DNA of 64,000 nucleotides, taken from contig NZ_JAGGKC010000008.1 of the NCBI RefSeq assembly GCF_017873395.1, positions 1 through 64,000 on the forward strand. Direction: 5' to 3'. The notes under the pieces are model-generated. The model made no database searches and was not told the origin of the DNA. It saw nothing but the letters and a program-made list of their open reading frames with translations. A program made the translations under genes and the position numbers. Shown here piece by piece: positions 19,386 through 27,732 of the stretch. The stretch's first letter is position 1, and each line of letters opens with the position of its first letter. This DNA comes from Youngiibacter multivorans. Lineage in GTDB: Bacteria; Bacillota; Clostridia; Clostridiales; Clostridiaceae.

Positions 19386-19391
19386 TAAAAT
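19386..19391 (+). promoter_or_regulatory. Extended -10 before the CNNM gene
   Basis: TGTGCTAAAAT carries an extended TG-N motif with -10 TAAAAT at 19386-19391. No clear -35 is seen. Confidence 0.35.
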
Positions 19392-19429
19392 ATAGTTATT
19401 AAGCACACAGAAGGAGAAACCGCATATTT

Positions 19430-20782
19430 ATGAGCACAACAGAACTCATATCACAGATAATTCTTATAATAGTCCTGGTACTTATTAATTCGTTCTTTGC
19501 AATGGCTGAGATGGCAACTGTATCTTCAAACAGGACGAAGATAAACGTAAAGGCGGAGGCTGGAGACAAAAACGCCCAGAATCTGATCAAGATACTTGAG
19601 AGGCCAAGCGACTTTCTTTCAACCATACAGGTAGGAATAACTCTGGCGGGATTCTTCGCCAGTGCACAGGCTGCTACAGGTCTTGCGCAGGAAATGGGAG
19701 CGCTCCTTGTAAGGTACAATGTGCCTTACAGCGAGACTATTTCAGTCGTCCTGATCACGATAATAATATCCTATTTCACTCTTGTATTCGGTGAGCTCCT
19801 TCCTAAGAGGATGGCTCTTCAGAATCCTGAGAAGACAGCATTGGGTGCAATAGGAGTCATCAAGGTGGTTTCGGTTGTCGCAAGACCCTTTGTCAAGTTT
19901 CTCAGTGCATCTACAAGCTTCTTCGCCAAGCTGATAGGTATTCACTCTGATACTCTGGACCAGGAGGTTTCTCTTGAGGAGATAAAGTCCCTGATCGAGG
20001 TAGGAAGAGAAAAGGGAGTAATCAACCAGACAGAGAGAGACATGCTTGAAGGCATACTCGAATTTGATAACAAGCTTGCCAGGGAAGTGATGACGCCAAG
20101 GACTGAAGTTGACATGATTTCAATCCAGGAGCCTGTCAACAATATAGTCACCAAAGCCATTAACAGCAATTTTTCAAGGATTCCCATGTACGATGAGGAT
20201 GTAGACAACATAATCGGGATATTGTACGTAAAGGACCTATTCAGAAGGATCACAAACACCGGTAAGCCAGGTAATCTTGAAAGCCTTCTACGGAAGCCCA
20301 TGTTCGCACCTGAGACCAAATTTATCGATGACCTCTTCAAGGAGATGCAGGGCAAAAAACAGCAGCTGGCGATCCTTATTGATGAGTATGGCGGATTTTC
20401 AGGAATTGTAACCATCGAGGACCTCCTTGAGGAAATCGTCGGAAACATGTATGACGAGCATGACATCATCGACGGATACATCAACAAGGTGACTGACAAC
20501 ATATTCATTGTCGATGGTCTTGTGTCTATTGATGACTTCAATGACAGGTCAGGCCTCGAGCTCTTTTCTGAGAATACCGATTCATTAGGCGGCTATGTCA
20601 TAGAAAAGCTTGGAAGGGTACCTTTAAAGGGCGACACTGTGATTCATCAGGGAACAGAGCTCAAGGTACTCAAGATGTCCGGCAAGAGGATAAAGGAGCT
20701 TAAGGTCACAATAAAACCTGCGGATGGCAAAAAGGAAGCGGACAACGAACCGGTCTCATATGAGGATTCAGGCGGTTATTAG
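19430..20782 (+). CDS. CNNM/CorC-type transporter-associated membrane protein (hemolysin C family)
   Basis: 450 residues in four parts. An N-terminal DUF21/CNNM membrane domain spans about 1-190 with four hydrophobic helices; the SxxL-type start region reads INSFFAMAEMATVSSNR. Two CBS domains (about 210-335) follow, with VMTPRTEVDMIS and the nucleotide-binding GIVTIEDLLEEIVG. A C-terminal CorC_HlyC domain has DSLGGYVIEKLGRVP. Homologs export Mg2+ or other divalent cations at the cytoplasmic membrane; haemolysis is a historic misnomer. Start codon ATG after AGAAGGAG. Followed by its own terminator. Confidence 0.92.
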   Translation: MSTTELISQIILIIVLVLINSFFAMAEMATVSSNRTKINVKAEAGDKNAQNLIKILERPSDFLSTIQVGITLAGFFASAQAATGLAQEMGALLVRYNVPYSETISVVLITIIISYFTLVFGELLPKRMALQNPEKTALGAIGVIKVVSVVARPFVKFLSASTSFFAKLIGIHSDTLDQEVSLEEIKSLIEVGREKGVINQTERDMLEGILEFDNKLAREVMTPRTEVDMISIQEPVNNIVTKAINSNFSRIPMYDEDVDNIIGILYVKDLFRRITNTGKPGNLESLLRKPMFAPETKFIDDLFKEMQGKKQQLAILIDEYGGFSGIVTIEDLLEEIVGNMYDEHDIIDGYINKVTDNIFIVDGLVSIDDFNDRSGLELFSENTDSLGGYVIEKLGRVPLKGDTVIHQGTELKVLKMSGKRIKELKVTIKPADGKKEADNEPVSYEDSGGY

Positions 20783-20784
20783 AA

Positions 20785-20812
20785 GAGGGCGCACGGTGCG
20801 CCCTCGTTTTTT
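20785..20812 (+). terminator. Terminator after CNNM gene
   Basis: GAGGGCGCA-CGG-TGCGCCCTC followed by GTTTTTT. Confidence 0.9.
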
Positions 20813-20847
20813 CGTATAAGTACCGGTCTTTGTGGAACCAATTAATA

Positions 20848-20876
20848 TTGTCTACTTTCACGGTATGTGGTAATAT
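20848..20876 (+). promoter_or_regulatory. Promoter of SNF transporter gene
   Basis: TTGTCT (20848-20853), a 17-bp spacer and TAATAT (20871-20876) with an extended TG-G just upstream. Confidence 0.55.
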
Positions 20877-20918
20877 TCTACTGCCATATATTTTAATAAA
20901 AAATCAATGAGGTATAAA

Positions 20919-22322
20919 ATGACTGATAAATCGAGTAAAAACGGTGATAGGCAAGGCAGGGAGACATTCTCCTCTGGTCTTGCGGTATTCTTTGCTACTT
21001 TAGGCTCAGCTGTAGGACTTGGCAACATCTGGAAATTCCCCTACCTTACTGGTCAGAACGGTGGAGGTGCATTCATCCTCGTCTACCTGATCAGTGTAGT
21101 CCTTGTGGGTGTCCCCATTATGATAGCTGAATTCTATTTAGGCAAGACAACCAGAGCGAATGCCGTAGGTGTATTCAAGAAGCTGAAGGCATCCAAATTC
21201 TGGAGAATCATCGGCTTCATGGGAATGATGTCCGCACTTCTCATAATGTTCTTCTATAGCTCTGTTGCAGGATGGGTATACTCGTATGTAGTGAAGGCTA
21301 TCCGAGGGGACTTCAGGGTTCTTTCAAAAATGCCGTTCGATGCGGCAGGAAAGGCTGTTGAAGCACAGTTCGGAAGCACTGTAGGAGGAACCTTCGCGCC
21401 GTTTGCATGGCAGGCGGCTGCAGTAGCTGTGGTTACAATAATCCTTATTGCAGGGGTTAAAAAGGGCATAGAGAGGGTTACCAAGACTCTTATGCCGGTC
21501 CTTTTGATCCTTATAGTAATCATCGCAGCAAGGTCGCTTACTCTTGATGGTGCAGGAAAAGGACTGGATTTCCTGATGGGTGTGGATTTTTCAAAGATTT
21601 CCCCTTCAGTAATACTCACAGCCCTTGGGCTGTCTTTCTTTAAGCTTTCTCTCGGAATGGGAACGATGATCACCTACGGAAGCTATTTCAACGAGGAGAA
21701 CAAGATAGTGAATACCGCCTTCAAGGTGGCAGTTTCGGATACGATGGTATCTCTTCTGGCAGGACTCGCAGTTTTCCCGGTTGTATTCACCTTCGGGCTT
21801 GAACCGGGAGGAGGACCTGGGCTTTTGTTCAACACGATCCCCCTCGTATTTTCACTGATTCCATTTGGAAACGTGCTTCTCGTTCTGTTCTTCAGCCTGG
21901 CTGCCATTGCAGCAACCACTGCCATGATTTCAATGGTAGAGGTTCCTGTTATTGTGCTGACAGAAGAGCTTGGGATAAGCAGAAGAAATGCAGTGCTTTC
22001 GATTTCAGCTGTTATTCTGGCGATAGGTGCACTCACTGTTCACCCTGAAAGCCTTTTCGGATCAACAATGATATATGGAAAGAGTTTCTTTGACTTCTTT
22101 GATTACCTGTCCTCGAACATATTCCTTCCAGTAGGAGGCCTTCTCATAGCTATCTTTGTAGGATGGAAGGTCAAGACAAAGGATATCGGGTTATCCTTCG
22201 GGGGAGGAAGCGATGATGGTGATTCTAGGCTTGCCCCTGTTTACCACATCCTACTCAAATTTGTAACGCCGGTACTTCTGCTTCTTGTATTCCTTAACGC
22301 AGTAGGAGTAATCAGCATATAG
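20919..22322 (+). CDS. Neurotransmitter:sodium symporter (SNF family)
   Basis: A 467-residue LeuT-fold Na+-coupled importer, probably for an amino acid. The family signature GLGNIWKFPYLTGQNGGGAF (about residues 32-51) forms TM1 and the substrate/Na+ site. About 11-12 hydrophobic helices follow, with GTMITYGSYF in TM6 and SMVEVPV in TM8. The substrate cannot be deduced; prokaryotic members carry Leu, Trp, Tyr, Met or Ala. ATG 20919, 6 nt after GAGG, is preferred to ATG 20907. Monocistronic, convergent with lexA. Confidence 0.92.
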   Translation: MTDKSSKNGDRQGRETFSSGLAVFFATLGSAVGLGNIWKFPYLTGQNGGGAFILVYLISVVLVGVPIMIAEFYLGKTTRANAVGVFKKLKASKFWRIIGFMGMMSALLIMFFYSSVAGWVYSYVVKAIRGDFRVLSKMPFDAAGKAVEAQFGSTVGGTFAPFAWQAAAVAVVTIILIAGVKKGIERVTKTLMPVLLILIVIIAARSLTLDGAGKGLDFLMGVDFSKISPSVILTALGLSFFKLSLGMGTMITYGSYFNEENKIVNTAFKVAVSDTMVSLLAGLAVFPVVFTFGLEPGGGPGLLFNTIPLVFSLIPFGNVLLVLFFSLAAIAATTAMISMVEVPVIVLTEELGISRRNAVLSISAVILAIGALTVHPESLFGSTMIYGKSFFDFFDYLSSNIFLPVGGLLIAIFVGWKVKTKDIGLSFGGGSDDGDSRLAPVYHILLKFVTPVLLLLVFLNAVGVISI

Positions 22323-22331
22323 TCTTAGGTG

Positions 22332-22368
22332 AAAAAAGGCCCCCGGCAGTTAACTGCCGGGGGCCTCG
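22332..22368. terminator. Terminator, 28-nt perfect palindrome between SNF gene and lexA
   Basis: A 28-nt perfect palindrome at 22338-22365 is preceded by A6 (22332-22337), so it reads as a strong terminator for lexA on the minus strand. It probably also stops transcription from the symporter gene. Confidence 0.85.
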
Positions 22369-22375
22369 GGTTTAC

Positions 22376-22975
22376 CTAGAATTTCCTGTAAAGTCCTACA
22401 AGCTTTCCAAGTATATCGCATGATGGTACAATTATTGGCTCCATGGTCGAGTTCTCAGGCTGAAGCCTGATATGTCCCTTTTCCTTGAAGAATCGCTTTA
22501 TAGTGGCTTCATTCTCTATCATCGCCACGACAATGTCACCGTTTGATGCGGAATTGACCTTCTCAACAATTGCCAGGTCGCCATTGTTTATTCCGGCTTC
22601 AATCATGCTTGTTCCTATTACCTTCAGTATGAACAAGTCGTTGTCATGCTTGACGAAATTCATTGGCATATGGAAATAATCATCTATGTTCTCAACAGCA
22701 AGTATTGGAACACCTGCCGTAACCTTGCCAAGGATAGGAATGTTCAGCATTTCTGCTCTGCTGCCAAGCTCAGCTATTTCAAGTGCACGAGGCTTGGTAG
22801 GGTCTCTCTTCAGCAATCCGTCCCTTTCAAGTTTCTGTAGATGATTGTGTACTGATGATGTGGACTTCAGGTCGACTGCAGCAGCTATTTCCCTGACCGA
22901 AGGCGGATAGCCCTTTTCTTCAGTGAATGCCAGCACATATTCATATACTTTCTTCCTGGTCTCCTTTTGAGCCAT
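22376..22975 (-). CDS. lexA: LexA, SOS-response repressor
   Basis: 199 residues. The N-terminal winged helix ([15 protein letters not shown], then [21 protein letters not shown]) binds SOS boxes. A S24-type autoprotease domain follows: scissile Ala87-Gly88 (KVTAGVPIL), nucleophile Ser123 (GTSMIEAG) and Lys160 (NEATIKRFF). RecA filaments trigger self-cleavage, freeing target promoters. GAGAGGTG stands 5 nt before the ATG. Its promoter carries an SOS-like box, so it is probably autoregulated. recA lies 25 kb away and has a matching box. Confidence 0.97.
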   Translation of the reverse strand: MAQKETRKKVYEYVLAFTEEKGYPPSVREIAAAVDLKSTSSVHNHLQKLERDGLLKRDPTKPRALEIAELGSRAEMLNIPILGKVTAGVPILAVENIDDYFHMPMNFVKHDNDLFILKVIGTSMIEAGINNGDLAIVEKVNSASNGDIVVAMIENEATIKRFFKEKGHIRLQPENSTMEPIIVPSCDILGKLVGLYRKF

Positions 22976-23003
22976 ACTTGCACCTCTCTCATTTATTTAC
23001 TAA

Positions 23004-23042
23004 ATTATATCATGATACATTTGGAAATACAAACAAATGTTC
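23004..23042 (-). promoter_or_regulatory. lexA promoter with overlapping LexA-box candidate
   Basis: On the minus strand TTGTAT (23032-23027), a 17-bp spacer and TATAAT (23009-23004) form the promoter. GAAC-ATTT-GTTT (23042-23031), one base off GAAC-N4-GTTC, overlaps the -35. It is part of a larger perfect palindrome, AAATGTTC-N6-GAACATTT (23035-23056). Confidence 0.55.
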
Positions 23043-23087
23043 AGTTTTGAACATTTAGTGACGTTCTTCATAATGCTGCGGATATGG

Positions 23088-23093
23088 TATAAT
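23088..23093 (+). promoter_or_regulatory. Extended -10 of deoD
   Basis: TG-G-TATAAT (TATAAT at 23088-23093) with no good -35 at 17 bp. This suits an extended -10 promoter. The start would be close to 23100. Confidence 0.5.
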
Positions 23094-23142
23094 CTAGTTG
23101 ATGAGAGCCTTCACAGGGCTAAAGATAACGAGGAGTGATGAT

Positions 23143-23859
23143 ATGCCAACACCACATATCAATGCAAATAAGGGTGATATTGCCGAGTCCATATTGCTTC
23201 CAGGTGACCCATTAAGGGCCAAGTTCATCGCAGAGAATTTCCTGGAAAATCCGGTGCTGTACAACGAGGTCAGAGGTATCCTGGGATATACAGGTACATA
23301 CAAGGGAGTACCTGTCTCAGTTCAGGGTACCGGTATGGGCATTCCATCAATCTCAATCTACGTGCACGAGCTGATCCACGAATTTGGAGTTAAGAACCTC
23401 ATAAGAGTCGGAAGCTGCGGTGCAATGCAGGAAAACGTCAAGATAAGAGACGTCATAATCGCAAGTTCAGCATCAACGACATCCTCAATCAACAGAAACA
23501 GGTTCAAGGGTCTAGATTTTGCACCTACGGCAGACTTTGACCTTCTTCTGGCTGCTTACAACAAGGCCAAGGAAATGGGTATCAACGTGCATGTAGGCAA
23601 CGTACTGAGTTCAGACTTGTTCTATGATGACAGCAACGCTGCGAAGATGTTCATGGATGCAGGAACCCTTGGAGTCGAAATGGAAGCTGCGGCTCTTTAC
23701 ACCGAGGCTGCACTTGCTGGGGCAAGGGCCCTTACCATACTTACTGTATCAGACAGCCTTATAACAGGCGAGGCTACAACACCGCAGGAAAGGCAGGAGA
23801 CATTCAAGGAAATGATGAAGATAGCACTGGAGGCTATAGTCGCGCTTTCAGCCAAGTAA
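23143..23859 (+). CDS. deoD: Purine-nucleoside phosphorylase, DeoD type
   Basis: Phosphorolysis of purine (deoxy)nucleosides to base plus (deoxy)ribose-1-phosphate; hexameric, cytosolic. 238 residues, as expected. Conserved features: [15 protein letters not shown] start, [14 protein letters not shown] for phosphate, [20 protein letters not shown] for ribose, and the catalytic Asp in VSDSLITGE (the general acid for 6-oxo/6-amino purines). ATG 23143 after AGGAG is preferred to upstream TTG 23098, which lies at the transcription start. Monocistronic with a terminator; serves nucleoside salvage. Confidence 0.96.
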   Translation: MPTPHINANKGDIAESILLPGDPLRAKFIAENFLENPVLYNEVRGILGYTGTYKGVPVSVQGTGMGIPSISIYVHELIHEFGVKNLIRVGSCGAMQENVKIRDVIIASSASTTSSINRNRFKGLDFAPTADFDLLLAAYNKAKEMGINVHVGNVLSSDLFYDDSNAAKMFMDAGTLGVEMEAAALYTEAALAGARALTILTVSDSLITGEATTPQERQETFKEMMKIALEAIVALSAK

Positions 23860-23864
23860 ACCTC

Positions 23865-23893
23865 AGGTCCGCACATTAGTGCGGACCTTCTTC
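23865..23893 (+). terminator. Terminator after deoD
   Basis: AGGTCCGCAC-ATTA-GTGCGGACCT followed by a short pyrimidine tract TCTT. Confidence 0.75.
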
Positions 23894-23912
23894 GTATACA
23901 GGAGAGAAAATC

Positions 23913-24758
23913 ATGGAAAGAGGTTCAAAGAGAGTTCTACCTTTCACTCTGAATCTATTGGCAGGATTTTTAGTGTTCGTCATATTCAGTCACATGAGGC
24001 CTTTCTTTGAAGGTACTCTGGATATTCTTGGCCGCTTTCTAGTTGCTGGTGTATTTCTTTCCCTTTACTTTGTTCTTAAGGATAGGAAAAGTAAAAAGGT
24101 AACCTACATGCTACCAATGGCTTTCTTCATCGCAACAGCTGCCATATCTTTGGATTTGTATCTTCCGACAAGCATATTTCTAGTAAAAGCGATGGGGACT
24201 GACTACAGTACTCCAATGGGCTTGGCGCTGGACAAGCTTGACAGCAGCCTGATAATAATTCTTTCTGTCATACTGCTCAACAAGCTTGCGGGAGGTTCCC
24301 TAAGTGACCTGAGGCTGCAGAAAGGAAACCTGAGAAGAGGACTTTCTATAGGGATTCCTTCCTTTGCAGTTGCTGCAATCTTGTCTCCCTATATGGCTAA
24401 GCTTTTCGGAGCATCAGCATTCAGCCTGTCTCAGATACTTGAATGGTTGCCCTGGATACTCATATTTATTATAGGAAATGCATTTAATGAGGAACTGTTA
24501 TTCAGGGGACTTTTCCTAAGCAGTATGGAACCTCATCTCGGAAGAAGCCTTTCAAACCTGGCTGTTGCAATCCCGTTTGTTCTTCACCATACGGGAGTAA
24601 CATATACCAATGATACTCTAATGTTTTTAGTTTATCTTCTACCCTTGGCTCTTGTCTGGGGCAGGATTGCTCAGGATAACGACAGCTTGATAGGATCGAT
24701 CCTTTTCCATGCAGGTACTGACATAACTGTAGCTCTGGCACTGTTCTCCAGTCTTTGA
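23913..24758 (+). CDS. CPBP-family intramembrane metalloprotease
   Basis: 281 residues, almost wholly hydrophobic with about eight membrane helices. The CPBP (CAAX/Abi, Rce1-like) motifs are present in order: NEELLFRG with the catalytic Glu pair (about residues 193-200), then FVLHHTG and SILFHAGTD supplying histidines. Members cleave prenylated or other membrane substrates, or process/protect against peptides; some act in bacteriocin self-immunity. No peptide or precursor gene is adjacent. GGAGAG precedes the ATG. Just after the deoD terminator, so the promoter is either very close or by read-through. Confidence 0.85.
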   Translation: MERGSKRVLPFTLNLLAGFLVFVIFSHMRPFFEGTLDILGRFLVAGVFLSLYFVLKDRKSKKVTYMLPMAFFIATAAISLDLYLPTSIFLVKAMGTDYSTPMGLALDKLDSSLIIILSVILLNKLAGGSLSDLRLQKGNLRRGLSIGIPSFAVAAILSPYMAKLFGASAFSLSQILEWLPWILIFIIGNAFNEELLFRGLFLSSMEPHLGRSLSNLAVAIPFVLHHTGVTYTNDTLMFLVYLLPLALVWGRIAQDNDSLIGSILFHAGTDITVALALFSSL

Positions 24759-24912
24759 ATATCGTAATCTGGAAATTATGTCAGTACTCCAGGCATTCGG
24801 TCACAAATGGAGCTTCTTGACTTACAAAAGTACTTCTCTTTTACAATTAAGGGCGTTGGTCATAATTTTGAGGCTTTACGATATAAATATAATTTAAATC
24901 AACAATAATATA

Positions 24913-24941
24913 TTGATTAACAATAAATTTTGTGATATCCT
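24913..24941 (+). promoter_or_regulatory. Promoter and inverted repeat of DUF2975-XRE operon
   Basis: TTGATT (24913-24918), a 17-bp spacer and TATCCT (24936-24941) with an extended TG-A. The inverted repeat AATCAA-N10-TTGATT (24897-24918) overlaps the -35 and could be the XRE protein's own operator. Confidence 0.45.
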
Positions 24942-24997
24942 GACATTGATGAGGAGACCTGGTCTCGTGTGATTGATTAAAAGCTTTGGGAGGTATC

Positions 24998-25474
24998 ATG
25001 AAGAAATTTGCTATTCCTGTATTAAGGTTTGGATTCATCATTGGGGCAGGAATTGTGCTCCTGATCTGTGCTACAGTCCTGCCGGAACTGGCTGAGTTTT
25101 ATGCGAAGATAGCACCTGAATGGGCATATTTAAAATATCCTCTTCTTGCAGCAATTTATTTTACGCTCATTCCATTTATGGCTGCTGTATTTTTTGCGAT
25201 GAAGCTTACCTTCATCATCCAAAGACGTGAAGAATTCTCCGAGGATGCGGTCTTCTGCCTTAAAGCTGTCAGAATTTGTGCACTTGTTCTTGCGATTATG
25301 TATATTACCGGGACAGTAATACTATCAAGACTTGTTGATATTAGCCCTCCTATAGGTCTTCTGGTACTTTTGATAATTCTGGCATCTGTGATGGTAGGTT
25401 CATTTGCCGGTATTCTTGAAGAGCTTCTAAGAAAAGTCATTGGGTACAAGGAAGAAATCGAGCTGACCGTTTAG
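24998..25474 (+). CDS. DUF2975-family membrane protein
   Basis: 158 residues with four predicted membrane helices (about 8-30, 46-70, 90-113 and 121-146) and short charged ends. This is the layout of DUF2975 proteins, which are nearly always paired with a YozG-like XRE regulator, as here. The function is unknown. GGGAGGT stands 4 nt before ATG 24998. The next gene begins 11 nt downstream, so the pair is an operon. Confidence 0.75.
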   Translation: MKKFAIPVLRFGFIIGAGIVLLICATVLPELAEFYAKIAPEWAYLKYPLLAAIYFTLIPFMAAVFFAMKLTFIIQRREEFSEDAVFCLKAVRICALVLAIMYITGTVILSRLVDISPPIGLLVLLIILASVMVGSFAGILEELLRKVIGYKEEIELTV

Positions 25475-25485
25475 GAGGTCGAGAA

Positions 25486-25695
25486 ATGGGTATTATTGTG
25501 AATCTTGATGTCATGCTTGCTAGAAGAAAAATGAGTGTAACAGAGCTGTCCGAGAGGGTAGGGATTACACTTTCAAATATGTCAAACCTTAAAACTGGGA
25601 AGGCAAGAGCGATAAGGTTCAGTACACTGGATGCAATTTGCAGAGTTCTCGATTGCCAGATCGGGGATTTACTGGAGTACAGGAATGAGGAATAG
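25486..25695 (+). CDS. Small XRE/Cro-CI regulator (YozG-like)
   Basis: 69 residues, essentially one helix-turn-helix domain. RRKMSVTELSERVGITLSNMSNLKTGKARAIRF covers helices 2-4 (residues 13-45), and the C-terminus LEYRNEE closes helix 5. Such DUF2975-linked regulators are thought to repress their own operon. TTTAGGAGG precedes the ATG. An inverted repeat over the operon -35 (24897-24918) is a plausible operator. Confidence 0.88.
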   Translation: MGIIVNLDVMLARRKMSVTELSERVGITLSNMSNLKTGKARAIRFSTLDAICRVLDCQIGDLLEYRNEE

Positions 25696-25716
25696 AAGAC
25701 TCTTAGGACAAGAAAT

Positions 25717-25746
25717 AATGGCATTGCTGCCTGCAGCAATGCCATT
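25717..25746. terminator. Hairpin between convergent XRE and small-protein genes
   Basis: A perfect 13-bp stem (25717-25729 with 25734-25746) with loop CCTG. T-runs are weak on both sides. Confidence 0.6.
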
Positions 25747-25770
25747 AAATTATGATAGGAGTGATAATTG

Positions 25771-25986
25771 CTATTCTTCTGTTCCGCTTTTCAGACTGAA
25801 TAGGTATATGAAAAGGGCAACGAAGCCGAATACGGCTGAAGAAATGAATGGAGCGATTGATGTCTCGCTGGCAGCATAGGATACGGAACTTGATGAAGCA
25901 AGCACAGTGACTGAAGTACCTGACAACAGCTGCGAAGCAATGACAGCATATGCAATCAAACGCATAAAGTTCTTTTTCAAGGTCAT
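25771..25986 (-). CDS. Small exported/membrane protein, unknown
   Basis: 71 residues. A basic N-terminus (MTLKKNFMRL) and a hydrophobic stretch form a likely signal peptide, with possible cleavage after TVLASS or VSYAA. A Ser-rich middle and a C-terminal membrane helix (about 49-64, SSAVFGFVALFIYLFSL) follow, then SGTEE. No family is recognised. A good minus-strand promoter (26019-26047) supports expression. The ribosome site is poor (GGTGGTG), and GTG codons at 25989 and 25992 are alternatives. It is divergent from the 511-residue HTH gene, and palindromes lie between. Confidence 0.55.
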   Translation of the reverse strand: MTLKKNFMRLIAYAVIASQLLSGTSVTVLASSSSVSYAASETSIAPFISSAVFGFVALFIYLFSLKSGTEE

Positions 25987-26018
25987 CACCACCAGTTGAA
26001 ATATTGCCTGTTTAGAAC

Positions 26019-26047
26019 ATTATAGCAAGATTTCTTACTAGTTTTAA
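26019..26047 (-). promoter_or_regulatory. Promoter of the small exported protein gene
   Basis: Minus-strand TTAAAA (26047-26042), a 17-bp spacer and TATAAT (26024-26019) with an extended TG-C. Confidence 0.55.
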
Positions 26048-26062
26048 CTGGTTAATGGTCTT

Positions 26063-26091
26063 TGTCATTGACAGTTTTGGCACGAATCGTG
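26063..26091. promoter_or_regulatory. Two adjacent perfect 11-bp palindromes (operator candidates)
   Basis: TGTCA-T-TGACA (26063-26073) and CACGA-A-TCGTG (26081-26091) have centres 18 bp apart, in the gap between the divergent small-protein and HTH genes. TGACA also repeats at 26090-26094. They are likely protein-binding sites. Confidence 0.45.
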
Positions 26092-26150
26092 ACAGAAATC
26101 ATTTACAGCTCAATTCCAGTTTGTTATTATCAGATTGGAGGGGATGCAGT

Positions 26151-27686
26151 ATGACATTTGCAGAAAAACTTGATTTTCTAATGACCCTTACAAAGACCTC
26201 TAACAGTGCTCTTGCACAATGGACCAACATTGATCCTTCATACATTAGTCGTTTAAGGAGAGGGGACAGGACACCTGCTTCAAACGAATCATATACCATG
26301 TCTATGGCGTCATATTTCTCAAAGAACTGCAGCCAGGATTTTCAATGGAACACTATTGTTGAGATGATGGGCGGGACAAATCTATCCAGAAGCATCAATG
26401 ATAAGGATACAAGAAAAGATCTGATACATAGCTGGCTCAATGAAGAGAAGCCTGCAAAGGGCAGTATGGTGAGAGGCTTTCTTGACAATATGTCGATTTC
26501 GCAGCCAGTGGGCTTAAGCAGCGTGAGTGTGAGAGATGACGGTGCGGTCAGGCCGTCACTTGAGAATGCATTGATTGCATATGGAAATACAGGAATGAGG
26601 GAGTCTGCGCGGATTTTTCTTGAAAAGGTCGTACAGTCAGGAAAGAAGCATGCCTTACTTTTATTCAGCGACCAGGATACCTCCTGGATTACAGAGGACC
26701 CTGGATTCATGAAGGAGTGGGCTCAGCTTCTTACAAAGGCACTTATGTCCGGCAACAGGATAAAGATAATACATACTGTCAGCAGGAATATTGATGAGAT
26801 GATGACTGCCATAAGGGCATGGGTTCCTCTCTACATGACAGGAGCCATAGAACCATTTTATTATCCGAAGATAAGGGATGGACTGTTCAAGCGTACGCTG
26901 TACGTTGCACCAGGTACAGCAGCCGTATCTTCCGCTGCTATGGGAAGCGACCTGTCGGATACTTCACTTTTCATAGTTACAGATGAAGTATCCGTTGCCA
27001 GCTTTGAACGGGAATTCATGAGATATTTAAATATGTGCAAACCACTAATGAAAATATATAAAAAGAATGACACCGCCGAATTCTCGAGGGACCTCCTTGA
27101 TTTTGAGGCCTCACGCAGCAATGTGAGGGTCGAGGGACCACCCTCGATATACACGCTTCCTCTTAATACAGTTGAAAGGATAATAAGCAACATTAGCGTA
27201 TTGCCAAAACAAGACATCCTTGATTTCATGCGAAACAGATCTGACCTGTTCGAGAGGAACATACTTACCAATGTGTATATGCACCAGATCATCCTCCCTG
27301 AAATTGATGATGTCAGGAGAGGTAATGCCGAAATAGTGATTTCTGATTATTTCTGTGGTATCCCGATTTATTACACAGCAAGAGACCTTACCGAGCATAT
27401 CAGCAATATCATCAGGTACCTGCAGAACTTCAGCAATTACCATGTCAGGGTTATCGAAAGCAGTGAGAATAAAGGATACATTCTATACGCCAAAGAGGAT
27501 AGGGGAGTCCTTGTAAGCAAGACAACCCCTCCGTCAGTTACCTTCATCATGAATGAATCAAACCTTACTGCAGCATTCTGGGATTATCTGGACAGAAAAG
27601 CATATCCTGGTTGGATGACAGAAGTAAGCAGAGCGGAAACCATAGCTACACTTGAAAAATACATTGAATCACTGAATAAGGAATAA
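26151..27686 (+). CDS. Large HTH protein of unknown function
   Basis: 511 residues, mainly soluble. The N-terminal ~60 residues look like a divergent XRE-type helix-turn-helix (SALAQWTNIDPSYISRLRRG at 23-42). The remainder matches no family I can name. It has an alpha/beta region at about 150-310 (HALLLFSDQDTSW, RIKIIHTVSRNIDEM, TLYVAPGTAAV) and a second mixed region at about 340-500. No membrane segment or known catalytic motif is seen. ATG 26151, 7 nt after GGAGGGG, replaces the open-frame start at 26055. It is divergent from the small exported protein, and a strong shared terminator follows. A sensor-regulator role is inferred only. Confidence 0.7.
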   Translation: MTFAEKLDFLMTLTKTSNSALAQWTNIDPSYISRLRRGDRTPASNESYTMSMASYFSKNCSQDFQWNTIVEMMGGTNLSRSINDKDTRKDLIHSWLNEEKPAKGSMVRGFLDNMSISQPVGLSSVSVRDDGAVRPSLENALIAYGNTGMRESARIFLEKVVQSGKKHALLLFSDQDTSWITEDPGFMKEWAQLLTKALMSGNRIKIIHTVSRNIDEMMTAIRAWVPLYMTGAIEPFYYPKIRDGLFKRTLYVAPGTAAVSSAAMGSDLSDTSLFIVTDEVSVASFEREFMRYLNMCKPLMKIYKKNDTAEFSRDLLDFEASRSNVRVEGPPSIYTLPLNTVERIISNISVLPKQDILDFMRNRSDLFERNILTNVYMHQIILPEIDDVRRGNAEIVISDYFCGIPIYYTARDLTEHISNIIRYLQNFSNYHVRVIESSENKGYILYAKEDRGVLVSKTTPPSVTFIMNESNLTAAFWDYLDRKAYPGWMTEVSRAETIATLEKYIESLNKE

Positions 27687-27732
27687 AACAGAGACTATAC
27701 TTTTATTAACTAAGGTATAGTCTCTGTTTTTT
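27685..27732. terminator. Bidirectional terminator, 16-bp stem
   Basis: Perfect 16-bp arms (27685-27700 and 27715-27730), with A-run and T-run on the two sides. It serves the convergent HTH and two-helix membrane-protein genes. Confidence 0.9.

Noticed and set aside
24847..25041. Minus-strand frame of 64 codons before the DUF2975 gene
   Set aside because: It overlaps the promoter and start of the DUF2975 gene, and has no ribosome site.
26068..26095. TTGACA at 26068 as the -35 of the large HTH gene
   Set aside because: No -10 lies 16-18 bp downstream; TTGACA is part of the palindrome TGTCATTGACA instead.
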